DNA of 64,000 bases from Paenibacillus phytohabitans (GTDB taxonomy: Bacteria > Bacillota > Bacilli > Paenibacillales > Paenibacillaceae), in the NCBI RefSeq assembly GCF_013141775.1, contig NZ_WHOB01000041.1, positions 1-64,000 of the forward strand, given 5' to 3'. The notes beneath the pieces were generated by a model. The model made no database searches, was not told the DNA's origin, and saw only the letters and a program-made list of their open reading frames with translations. Below are positions 25,510 to 33,389 of this stretch, piece by piece. Every line of letters begins with the position of its first letter. Position 1 is the first letter of the stretch. The position numbers and the translations under genes were made by a program.

Positions 25510-27477
25510 ATGCAAGCAACCTCGAAACAAATGCCCAAATCCGTCGCGCGTCAAGGAGGCGCTAAGCAGCCGCGGACGCCGGAGCCGCGCCGCTTCGATC
25601 CGCTGGCGATGATCTCAAATACCGAAATGCAGGCAGCGCTTGGAAGCGGGCTGATGATGCTCATCGCCTGGGCGGCCAGCGGCTGGTCTGAGACAATATC
25701 CGTGATTCTCTATGTGATCTCCTATTCGATAGGCGGCTGGATCAAGGCGAAGGAAGGCGTAGAGACGCTGGTCAAGGAGCGTGACCTGGATGTCAATCTG
25801 CTGATGATTGCCGCGGCTCTCGGCGCAGCTTCCATCGGTTACTGGAATGAAGGCGCGATGCTTATCTTCATCTTTGCGCTGAGCGGAGCGCTGGAGAGCT
25901 ACACAATGGAGCGCAGCAAGAAGGACATTTCCTCGCTGCTGGCGCTCAAACCGGCCACGGCCGTACGCATTGAGCAGGGGGCAATGAATGAGGTGGCGAT
26001 TGATCTGCTGGCCATCGGAGATCTGCTGCTGGTCCGTCCCGGTGAGCTTATCCCTGCTGACGGTAAGGTATGCCGCGGGGAATCCTCCGTCAATCAGGCG
26101 TCCATTACCGGAGAATCGCTTCCCGTGGACAAGGCAGCCGGAAGTGAAGTGTTCGCCGGTACAGTCAATGGCGAAGGCCCGCTATATATTGAAGTTACCA
26201 AATCGGCAGAGAATACCCTGTTCGCCAAGATCATCCGGATGGTCGAAGAAGCAGAGAATGAGGTGCCGGATTCTCAGCGTTTCATCAAACGGCTCGAATC
26301 CATATATGCCCGTGTTGTAGTAGCGTCAACGGCCCTGTTGATCACTTTGCCGCCGTTTCTGCTGGACTGGAGCTGGAATAATACCTTCTATAAAGCAATG
26401 GTATTCCTGGTAGTGGCTTCTCCGTGTGCACTCGTATCCTCCATTATGCCGGCCATGCTGTCGGCCATCTCGAAGAGTGCGCGCAAAGGGATTCTGTTCA
26501 AGGGCGGGGTCCACCTGGAAAATATGGCGCGTACCTCCGTAGTTGCTTTTGACAAAACAGGCACATTGACGGAAGGGGTTCCGCAGGTCACGGATTTCAT
26601 CGCCGGAGAAGGCTACGGACGCGAAGAGCTGCTGGCCGTCAGTGCTTCGATTGAGAAGCTGTCCGGTCATCCGCTGGCGGAAGCCATTGTTGCGCTTGCT
26701 GAAGCTGAGCAGGTAGAGTTGCATACCATTGAAGAGAGTAAATCAATTACCGGCTGGGGCATTGAGGGAACCATTAACGGCCAGCTGTGGCGGATCGGCA
26801 AGTCTAATCTGCTGGATGATGTGGACGGCGCTGTACCGCAGGAGGGTTCGGAACACTGGAGAGCACTGCGCAGCCGGCTGGAGCAGGAAGGTAAGACCGT
26901 GTCGCTGATTCTCGCCGGAGATTCAATCGCCGGAATGATTGCGCTGCAGGATACCGTGCGCGCCCAGGCAGAGACAGCAGTACGTAAGCTGCAGGAGCTG
27001 GGCATTAAGGTAGCGATGCTTACCGGCGACCGTGAGGCCACCGCACGGGTGATTGCCGGGAAGACCGGAGTGGACCTGGTATTCGCCGGTCTTTTGCCGG
27101 AAGATAAGGTATCGCATATCAAAGCGCTCCGTGAACAATACGGCCATGTAATTATGGTTGGTGACGGTGTTAATGATGCGCCTGCGCTGGCTACAGCAAC
27201 GGTCGGTGTGGGGATGGGCATGAAAGGCAGCGGAGCTGCGCTGGAGATTGCCGATGTGGTGCTGATGAACGATAATATCGAGGAGATTGCTTCTACGATT
27301 GCCCTGGCCCGCCGTACACAGCGGATTGTGAAGCAGAATATGATTTTTGCCGTGACCGTAATCGCCACACTGATGATCAGCAATTTTGTACAGGGGATCG
27401 CGCTGCCGTTTGGCGTGGTGGGCCATGAGGGCAGCACTATTCTTGTAATCCTTAACGGGCTGCGTCTGTTGCGCTAA
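25510..27477 (+). CDS. P1B-4-type heavy-metal efflux ATPase (PfeT/ZosA-like)
   Basis: The protein has 655 residues and no N-terminal metal-binding domain. It shows TGES (actuator), SPC at 304-306 in the metal-passage helix, DKTGTLT with phosphorylated Asp348, GHPLAEAI (ATP-binding HP motif) and MVGDGVNDAPALA (hinge). SPC instead of CPC plus HEGST at 639-643 in the last membrane helix mark the P1B-4 subgroup, which exports Fe(II), Co(II) or Zn(II). The closest known example is B. subtilis PfeT, an iron exporter under PerR. The Fur/PerR-like box and repeats upstream fit iron or peroxide control. AGGAAGGTG precedes the ATG. Cargo is inferred. Confidence 0.88.
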   Translation: MQATSKQMPKSVARQGGAKQPRTPEPRRFDPLAMISNTEMQAALGSGLMMLIAWAASGWSETISVILYVISYSIGGWIKAKEGVETLVKERDLDVNLLMIAAALGAASIGYWNEGAMLIFIFALSGALESYTMERSKKDISSLLALKPATAVRIEQGAMNEVAIDLLAIGDLLLVRPGELIPADGKVCRGESSVNQASITGESLPVDKAAGSEVFAGTVNGEGPLYIEVTKSAENTLFAKIIRMVEEAENEVPDSQRFIKRLESIYARVVVASTALLITLPPFLLDWSWNNTFYKAMVFLVVASPCALVSSIMPAMLSAISKSARKGILFKGGVHLENMARTSVVAFDKTGTLTEGVPQVTDFIAGEGYGREELLAVSASIEKLSGHPLAEAIVALAEAEQVELHTIEESKSITGWGIEGTINGQLWRIGKSNLLDDVDGAVPQEGSEHWRALRSRLEQEGKTVSLILAGDSIAGMIALQDTVRAQAETAVRKLQELGIKVAMLTGDREATARVIAGKTGVDLVFAGLLPEDKVSHIKALREQYGHVIMVGDGVNDAPALATATVGVGMGMKGSGAALEIADVVLMNDNIEEIASTIALARRTQRIVKQNMIFAVTVIATLMISNFVQGIALPFGVVGHEGSTILVILNGLRLLR

Positions 27478-27675
27478 AAAAAGCCGGAAAGGCCGTTTCA
27501 CCGAACCTGCCAAATATTTAATTGCTTAAAATTGAATTGTTCACAAAATAGGAACGTTTACACCGTGTCTGGCATATTGACATATTCCCTTGAGATGATC
27601 ATAATAAATACTACATTATAATAATTTTAATTAAGAAATGGCGTCTTTGCCGTCCATCTCAAGGAGGATATAATC

Positions 27676-28617
27676 ATGTACAAATCAATTATTGTAGGTA
27701 CTGGACCGGCCGGATTGACGGCTGCCATATACTTGGCCCGGGCGAACCTGAACCCGCTCGTTATCGAAGGTCCGCAGCCAGGCGGACAGCTTACAACTAC
27801 AACAGAGATCGAGAACTTCCCCGGATTCCCGGAAGGTATTCTGGGTCCTGATCTGATGGACAATATGCGCAAGCAGGCTGAGCGTTTCGGAGCACAGTTC
27901 GTTACCGGCTGGGTGAACAGTGTAGAGCTGGGCGAACGTCCGTTCAAGCTGAATGTTGAAGGCATGGGTACACTGGTTACAGATACATTGATTATTTCCA
28001 CCGGTGCTACAGCGAAATATCTCGGGATTCCCGGGGAGCAGGATAATATCGGACGCGGTGTCAGCACCTGCGCAACCTGTGACGGATTCTTCTTCCGCGG
28101 CAAAGAAATTGTGGTTGTCGGCGGCGGCGATTCGGCGCTGGAGGAAGCAGGCTTCCTGACAAGATTCGCGTCAAAAGTAACCCTGGTGCACCGCCGTGAA
28201 GAGCTGCGTGCCTCCAAGATTATGCAGGACCGTGTACGCGATAATGCCAAAGTTACCTGGGGACTTAACCGTACGCCTGTTGAAGTGATTGCCGGAGACA
28301 AAGGTGTGACGGGCTTGAAGGTCATTAACAATGAGACCGGTGAAGAAGAATTTATTGAAGCCAGCGGTGTATTCGTAGCTGTCGGCCATCATCCTAATAC
28401 TTCTTTCCTGGGCGGACAAATTACTACCGATGCTAACGGCTACATTGTGTCGAATCCCGGAACCTCCGAGACGAATATTCCCGGCGTGTTTGCTTGCGGT
28501 GACGTGCAGGATACCCGTTACAGACAAGCGATTACGGCTGCAGGCAGCGGCTGTATGGCGGCGATGGATGCCGAGAAATATATCGAGAGCCTGGAGCACA
28601 GCGCGGTTATTCTGTAA
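27676..28617 (+). CDS. trxB: Thioredoxin reductase
   Basis: This 313-residue flavoprotein has the FAD-binding GTGPAG at 9-14, the redox pair C132-A-T-C135, the NADPH-binding GGGDSALEEA and the C-terminal FAD block GVFACGDVQDTRYRQ. Length and motif order match low-molecular-weight thioredoxin reductases, which use NADPH to reduce thioredoxin in the cytoplasm. AAGGAGG precedes the ATG. It lies downstream of the metal ATPase and upstream of a glutaredoxin-like gene, a redox and metal-stress neighbourhood. A ferredoxin/NrdH-linked variant is possible but less likely. Confidence 0.93.
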   Translation: MYKSIIVGTGPAGLTAAIYLARANLNPLVIEGPQPGGQLTTTTEIENFPGFPEGILGPDLMDNMRKQAERFGAQFVTGWVNSVELGERPFKLNVEGMGTLVTDTLIISTGATAKYLGIPGEQDNIGRGVSTCATCDGFFFRGKEIVVVGGGDSALEEAGFLTRFASKVTLVHRREELRASKIMQDRVRDNAKVTWGLNRTPVEVIAGDKGVTGLKVINNETGEEEFIEASGVFVAVGHHPNTSFLGGQITTDANGYIVSNPGTSETNIPGVFACGDVQDTRYRQAITAAGSGCMAAMDAEKYIESLEHSAVIL

Positions 28618-28699
28618 GATTCCATTTGGAATAGAAGGCACTCCGGTGCTACAATAGATCACAGATTCTTATACTTACACATTAGGAGGAAATCATACT

Positions 28700-28933
28700 A
28701 TGGAGAATGTAATTGTGTACACTTCAACCAATTGTCCGCATTGCCGTCAGGTGAAGAGCTTCCTGAACGATAAAGGGGTAGCCTACGAGGAGCGCAATAT
28801 CGAGCAGAACGATGATTATGCACAGCAGGTATGGGATATGGGCATGAGAGCTGTTCCTATTACGGTTATCGGTGAGTTCAAAATCGTCGGCATGAACAAA
28901 ACCAAGTTCGACAAGGCTTTGGCTACGATTTAA
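28700..28933 (+). CDS. Glutaredoxin-like (NrdH-type) protein
   Basis: The 77-residue protein has the thioredoxin-fold glutaredoxin pattern: VIVYTSTNC12-PH-C15 at the start, then the cis-proline loop AVPITVIGEFKIVG with a Val-Pro pair. Size and the CPHC site resemble NrdH-like or YtnI-type glutaredoxins. It follows trxB by 82 bases with its own AGGAGGAA site and is probably co-transcribed. NrdH-type proteins are reduced by thioredoxin reductase, which fits the pairing. Confidence 0.85.
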   Translation: MENVIVYTSTNCPHCRQVKSFLNDKGVAYEERNIEQNDDYAQQVWDMGMRAVPITVIGEFKIVGMNKTKFDKALATI

Positions 28934-28965
28934 CATAGCAGACCGGACAGAAAAGAATACATTAG

Positions 28966-28990
28966 CCGCTTCCCTCCGGAGGCGGTTTTT
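28966..28990 (+). terminator. Terminator after the trxB/glutaredoxin unit
   Basis: CCGCTTCC (28966-28973) pairs with GGAGGCGG (28978-28985) and is followed by TTTTT. Confidence 0.85.
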
Positions 28991-29020
28991 CGTTGTCCTG
29001 AATGAGAGGAGAAGAGGGAA

Positions 29021-29470
29021 TTGTTAATTAGCTTAAAGAATTACTGGGACAGCGATGCGGTGAAGAGCCTGCTAGCAGAATGTATGTGGGCAGATGATAA
29101 CAGGGTTAATGAAGAGCTGAAGAGATATCTTGCTGCGGAGGGCTGTGAGCTGTTTGGCTGCTTCATTAACGGGGAACTGGCCGGAATCACAGGAATCAGC
29201 TGCGCTGCTGCACATGAGGTGGAGATCAGACATCTGGCTGTCCAGAAGAATTGGCGCGGACGCACGATTGGCAGCAACATGATCGCAGAAATTTCCGGTT
29301 GGGAGCAGGTAGAGCTGCTGAAGGCAGAAACGGATCAGGATGCGGTAGGCTTTTATAGCAAGGCAGGGTTTGAGATTCACAGTCTGGGAGAAAAATATCC
29401 GGGGGTTGAGCGGTTTGAGTGTGTACTGCGCACCAGGGGAACAACGGATATATCAAAAAGCAGTCATTGA
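29021..29470 (+). CDS. GNAT-family N-acetyltransferase
   Basis: The 149-residue protein has the GNAT core: a beta-strand with ELAGITGIS, then EIRHLAVQKNWRGRTIGSNMI containing the acetyl-CoA loop (R/Q-x-x-G-x-G/A, here RGRTIG), then DAVGFYSKAGFEIHSLG. The start is a TTG at 29021 with GAGAGGAGAAGAGGG just upstream. It is a small cytoplasmic acetyltransferase; the acceptor is unknown. Confidence 0.8.
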   Translation: MLISLKNYWDSDAVKSLLAECMWADDNRVNEELKRYLAAEGCELFGCFINGELAGITGISCAAAHEVEIRHLAVQKNWRGRTIGSNMIAEISGWEQVELLKAETDQDAVGFYSKAGFEIHSLGEKYPGVERFECVLRTRGTTDISKSSH

Positions 29471-29487
29471 ATCCAGGCTGCTTTTTG
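29455..29487. terminator. Bidirectional terminator after the GNAT gene
   Basis: AAAAAGCAG (29455-29463) pairs with CTGCTTTTT (29478-29486). The left arm overlaps the GNAT stop region, and the structure can also serve the minus-strand gene ending at 29571. Confidence 0.75.
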
Positions 29488-29570
29488 TATTTCCTGCTAA
29501 AACAGATACATGAGAAGGATACAAGATATCGCTGTCTTGCAAGCGTGAACCCCGTTTGGAGGCCGCTAGG

Positions 29571-29771
29571 CTAAGTATGAGTAAACGACATGACAATTTG
29601 AAAAACAGCATATACGGCAATGCCGCTGCTAATAAGCATGAATCCGGATTTCTTCCTTGATTGGAACAGGCGCAGGACGCCAAGGCTGATGAGTGGGGCG
29701 ATAATAAGCAGCAGCAGCAGCACGGTGATGAACATCTTCGCCGAAATATCTGACGTATCAACATAGGTCAT
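29571..29771 (-). CDS. Small two-helix membrane protein
   Basis: The protein has 66 residues from the ATG at 29771, chosen because GGAGAG lies five bases upstream on the minus strand. Two hydrophobic segments (MFITVLLLLLIIAPLISLGV and FMLISSGIAVYAVFQIVMSF) flank a basic turn RLFQSRKKSG. No family is recognised. Confidence 0.6.
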   Translation of the reverse strand: MTYVDTSDISAKMFITVLLLLLIIAPLISLGVLRLFQSRKKSGFMLISSGIAVYAVFQIVMSFTHT

Positions 29772-29892
29772 GGACGCTCTCTCCATTCAGAAAAAGGGGT
29801 ATGGTGATAAATGTCACACGTATATCCTTATTATATAGGATTGCTATTCCTTTTAGTGCAGGAAATGCGGCTGCAAATGCGGCAATTTTACG

Positions 29893-29992
29893 AAAATATA
29901 AGAGCTTATATGCTCTACGCTAAAATCATCCTTCTATTTCTCTCTAAAACGGGTGCCCTCCTAAAAAAAGGACGGCACCCGTTTCTACTTGT
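29893..29992 (+). repeat. Palindromic intergenic element, copy 2
   Basis: An A/T-rich left part (AAAATATAAGAGCTTATATG) leads to CCTTCTATTTCTC, CTAAAACGG and a strong hairpin, with GGGTGCC pairing to GGCACCC, ending TTTCTACTTG. Read on the minus strand it lies just after xylR and has a stem followed by CGTTTT, so it may end xylR transcription. Confidence 0.65.
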
Positions 29993-30000
29993 CAACATGT

Positions 30001-31161
30001 CTATAGGGTTACCCGGATGTTGCCGAGAAAGTGCATGACTGCAGAAAAGCCTGCGCCAATCAACGTTCCGCGGCTGCCCAGCCTGGAGAAAGTGATCTCA
30101 AGCTGCTGCTTGTGGTAAGGAAGCGTACGCTCGGCTACTACCCGGCGCAGCGGCTCGCCCAGCCACGGTTCGGCTTCAGACAGAGCTCCCCCAATGACAA
30201 TCAGCTCCGGATTGAAGCTGTTGATCAGATTAGTGACTCCGATGCCCAGATATTCCCCGATGGATTCAAAATGGCGCAGGGTATCCGGCTGCCCCTCCAG
30301 CGCATACGCCACCAGTTCGGTCGTGGTGCGGGCAGGCAGGGAAAGGCCGGGATTATCATACGTTTTCTCCGAAGCATAGAGCTCCCAGCAGCCCCGGCTG
30401 CCGCAGCTGCAGGGCTTGCCTTCCGCCTCAATCGTCATATGCCCGGTCTCCCCGGCGTATCCGCGTGCACCCTTATACAATTCTCCGCCGATGATGATTC
30501 CGGACCCGATCCCCGAACCAGCGCTGATATACAGCAGATGGCGCACATCTCGCGCCGCCCCGAAGTTCAGCTCTCCTTGTGCCCCGGCATTGGCTTCATT
30601 GTCAATGGTGACCGGAACCGCGAAGGCGCTTTCCAGAATCGACCGCAGATCGACCATTTCCCAGCCAAGGTTGGGTGCAAACAGGACGACTCCGTGTTCA
30701 TCCACCATTCCCGGCACGCCGACTCCGATGCCGACAATGCCATAGGGCGAAGGAGGTGCCTCGGCAATCAGCTCCGAGATCATCTGCTGCATCTGCCCAA
30801 GTACATAAGGGAAGTCGTGGGCCTCCAGCGCACAATCCCGTTCATGTAGAATACCGCCTCCCAGATTGCAGAGCACGGCCTTAAGCTGTTTAACACGCAG
30901 CTCGATCCCGATAACGCTTCCGGCCATTTCGTTGAAATGCAGCATAAGCGGCTTGCGTCCCCCGCTGGATTCTCCGGGACCGGCCTCGGTAACCAGCTCC
31001 TGCCCGCAGAGCTCGGCGACAAGATTGGAGACCGTGGCCTTATTAAGGCCTGTCATCTCGGACACCTTGGCCCGGGAGACAGGGGACTGCATACGGATCG
31101 TATGTAAAATAATCGATTTGTTGATTTTTTTGACCAGCGCCTGATCACCGGTAACTTTCAA
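30001..31161 (-). CDS. xylR: ROK-family xylose repressor
   Basis: The protein has 386 residues from a TTG at 31161, which has AAGGAAG eight bases upstream; the in-frame GTG at 31170 is too close to that site. The N-terminal winged helix reads SRAKVSEMTGLNKATVSNLV. The ROK kinase-like domain follows, with the zinc-binding CSCGSRGCWELYASE and the sugar-binding GIGVGVPGMVD. The strong likeness to Bacillus XylR, its divergent position to xylA and the operator at xylA indicate a repressor released by xylose. A palindromic element at its 3' end may terminate it. Confidence 0.92.
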   Translation of the reverse strand: MKVTGDQALVKKINKSIILHTIRMQSPVSRAKVSEMTGLNKATVSNLVAELCGQELVTEAGPGESSGGRKPLMLHFNEMAGSVIGIELRVKQLKAVLCNLGGGILHERDCALEAHDFPYVLGQMQQMISELIAEAPPSPYGIVGIGVGVPGMVDEHGVVLFAPNLGWEMVDLRSILESAFAVPVTIDNEANAGAQGELNFGAARDVRHLLYISAGSGIGSGIIIGGELYKGARGYAGETGHMTIEAEGKPCSCGSRGCWELYASEKTYDNPGLSLPARTTTELVAYALEGQPDTLRHFESIGEYLGIGVTNLINSFNPELIVIGGALSEAEPWLGEPLRRVVAERTLPYHKQQLEITFSRLGSRGTLIGAGFSAVMHFLGNIRVTL

Positions 31162-31522
31162 GAAGCACACTTCCTTTTTTGAAATATAAGACTATCCGGC
31201 CTGCTGAGTACGGCACATAACAATGAGGAAGGCACTCAATCAGGGCGGTGCTTATAGGTTTCGGTTTTCCCGCATACGTAATGCAATAAGCCATGAAGCA
31301 GCGCTTACGCGGAGAAGGTATGCCATTTAGTCTAGAATGAAGAGCGGCAAAAAGCAACTAGATTAACGTCCGGGTGAGGCGGGGAAATTACAGTTATACG
31401 CATAGGCTGCACTGCCGGAGGGTACTTTATGTTCAGCATCATCAGGTGAAAATCAAGGGAGAAGAGAGAGGCAGCTCTGCCCGGCACAGAATAAAAAACA
31501 GGTAAAATAAAAGTTCTCAAAA

Positions 31523-31547
31523 ACTTTGTTTAACCAATATACAAAGT
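31523..31547 (+). promoter_or_regulatory. XylR-type operator upstream of xylA
   Basis: ACTTTGT and ACAAAGT form a perfect 7-base inverted repeat separated by 11 bases, giving a 25-base site that resembles the Bacillus xyl operator in size and in its TTTGTTTAA/ACAAA character. It overlaps the probable -35 region of xylA, as expected for a repressor site. Confidence 0.75.
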
Positions 31548-31571
31548 CCAAAAGATGTGTTAAGATGTTGC

Positions 31572-31585
31572 TGTAAACGCTTGCG
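31572..31585 (+). promoter_or_regulatory. cre (CcpA) site in the xylA leader
   Basis: TGTAAACGCTTGCG fits the cre consensus TGWAANCGNTNWCA at all but the final position. It lies just after the likely -10 element of xylA, so CcpA bound there would block transcription when a preferred sugar is present. Confidence 0.65.
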
Positions 31586-31617
31586 GGCGAAGCAAAATAT
31601 CGAGGAGGATTTTACAA

Positions 31618-32937
31618 ATGGCTTATTTTGAAACAGTGAGCAAGATCTCTTACGAGGGAAGCCGTTCCACTAACCCTTACGCATTCAAATTCTACAACCC
31701 TACAGAAATCGTTGCCGGCAAAACTATGGAAGAGCACCTGAAATTTGCAATGGCATATTGGCATACATTAACAGCTGGCGGTTCCGATCCGTTCGGCGCT
31801 GAAACTGCAGTCCGCGCTTGGGATAAGCTCAGCACACTGGACAAGGCGAAAGCCCGTGCAGAAGCAGCATTCGAATTCATGGAGAAGATGGATCTGCAGT
31901 ACTACTGCTTCCATGATGTGGACATCGCTCCTGAAGGCGCGTCCCTGCGTGAATTCTACAGCAACATCGATACAATCGTAGATATCCTTGAACAAGGCAT
32001 GAAGGCTTCCGGCAAAAAATTGCTGTGGAACACAGCTAACATGTTCACCAACCCGCGCTACATGCACGGTGCAGGCTCCACTTGCAACGCTGATGTGTTC
32101 GCACACGCTGCTGCACAAGTGAAGAAAGGTCTGGAAGTTGGTAAACGTCTGGGCGCTGACAACTATGTATTCTGGGGCGGCCGTGAAGGTTACGAAACGC
32201 TGCTGAACACCAATATGAGCCTTGAGCAGGACAACATTGCCCGCCTGTTCAGCATGGCTGTTGATTATGCTAAGGAAATCGGCTTCGATGGCCAGTTCCT
32301 GATCGAGCCTAAACCGAAAGAGCCTACCAAACACCAGTATGACTTCGATGCAGCAACCTGTATCGCATTCCTGCAGAAGTACAACCTGGATAAGCACTTC
32401 AAGCTGAACCTTGAAGCTAACCATGCTACACTGGCCGGCCATACGTTCGAGCATGAGCTGCACGTAGCCCGTATCAACGGCATGCTGGGATCGCTTGATG
32501 CGAACCAGGGCGATCCATTGCTCGGCTGGGATACCGATGAATTCCCTGCAAGCATCTACGATTCTACCCTTACTCTGTATGAAGTACTGAAGAACGATGG
32601 TCTGGGCAAAGGCGGAATCAACTTTGACTCCAAAGTACGCCGTCCGTCCTTCGAGCCTGAGGATCTGTTCCTGGCACACATCTCCGGTATGGACGTATAC
32701 GCTAAGGGTCTGAAGGTAGCTGCTAAGCTGCTGGAAGACGGCGTATTTGAGAACTTCATTGCTGATCGTTACAGCAGCTTCAATGAAGGTATCGGCGCGG
32801 ACATCGTATCCGGCAAAGCGACACTTGCTTCGCTTGCTGACTATGCACTGAACAACGAAAACCCGCGTCCGAACAAGTCCGGACGCCAGGAACTGCTGAG
32901 AGCTACACTTAACCAGTACATCCTGACAGTAGAGTAA
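31618..32937 (+). CDS. xylA: Xylose isomerase
   Basis: The 439-residue enzyme converts D-xylose to D-xylulose in the cytoplasm. It carries the family blocks [13 protein letters not shown] (catalytic His), [30 protein letters not shown] (metal-binding Glu/Asp/His), [18 protein letters not shown] and [16 protein letters not shown]. Length is standard for the longer class II isomerases of Firmicutes. GAGGAGG precedes the ATG. Codon choice is skewed toward preferred codons compared with neighbours, suggesting strong expression when induced. Control is by the XylR operator and cre site upstream. Confidence 0.97.
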   Translation: MAYFETVSKISYEGSRSTNPYAFKFYNPTEIVAGKTMEEHLKFAMAYWHTLTAGGSDPFGAETAVRAWDKLSTLDKAKARAEAAFEFMEKMDLQYYCFHDVDIAPEGASLREFYSNIDTIVDILEQGMKASGKKLLWNTANMFTNPRYMHGAGSTCNADVFAHAAAQVKKGLEVGKRLGADNYVFWGGREGYETLLNTNMSLEQDNIARLFSMAVDYAKEIGFDGQFLIEPKPKEPTKHQYDFDAATCIAFLQKYNLDKHFKLNLEANHATLAGHTFEHELHVARINGMLGSLDANQGDPLLGWDTDEFPASIYDSTLTLYEVLKNDGLGKGGINFDSKVRRPSFEPEDLFLAHISGMDVYAKGLKVAAKLLEDGVFENFIADRYSSFNEGIGADIVSGKATLASLADYALNNENPRPNKSGRQELLRATLNQYILTVE

Positions 32938-32992
32938 GACTTCACCGGATTTGCGGCAGCTGCCGCAGATTCATCAGAGGATAAACGCAACG

Positions 32993-33032
32993 GGGGTTGC
33001 TGAAGAGAGCATTCTTCGGCAGCCCCTTTTTA
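32993..33032 (+). terminator. Terminator between xylA and xylB
   Basis: GGGGTTGCTGAAGA (32993-33006) pairs with TCTTCGGCAGCCCC (33013-33026), a 14-base stem with a G-T pair, followed by TTTTTA. It would make xylB less abundant than xylA or dependent on read-through. Confidence 0.85.
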
Positions 33033-33094
33033 TTGGTGGAGAATAGATGTGTAAGGCGGAGAATGGCTGATGCACAGGCTTCAGTAATAGGGTT

Positions 33095-33373
33095 AATGCT
33101 TCATATAATTAAGCAGATGCTTACAAAGCGGGTTTTACTTGAAGTGAATTCAGGAAGCAGAAGCTCGCAAAACTTAAGATTATGCTTACGAGGCGAGTTA
33201 TATTGCGGAGATGTTCCAATAGAAGTAATGCTTCATATAACTAAGCAGATGCTTACGAAGCGAGTTTTGCTTGAAGTGAATTCAGGAAGCAGAAGCTCGC
33301 AAAACTTAAGATTATGCTTACGAGGCAAGTTATATTGCGGAGATGTTCCAATAGAAGTAATGCTTCATATAAC
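33095..33373 (+). repeat. 132-base tandem duplication in the xylB leader
   Basis: A unit starting AATGCTTCATATAA begins at 33095 and 33227 with only a few differences, and its first 15 bases recur at 33359 just before the xylB ribosome binding site. In the second unit AGTTTTGC can pair with GCAAAACT about 28 bases later. The 132-base period is a multiple of three, so a frame stays open through it, but the true xylB start lies downstream. Confidence 0.9.
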
Positions 33374-33389
33374 TTTTAGGAGGATAACT

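Larger units (their letters stand above)
31162..31617. other. xylR-xylA divergent control region
   Basis: No gene is supported in these 456 bases. The xylA side holds the XylR-type operator, a plausible promoter with -35 TATACA (31538-31543) and -10 TAAGAT (31561-31566), a cre site and the GAGGAGG ribosome binding site. I see no second operator near xylR. Confidence 0.6.

Noticed and set aside
32997..33389. N-terminal extension of xylulokinase
   Set aside because: It is a translation of the duplicated leader; AGGAGG and the kinase phosphate loop place the start at 33390.
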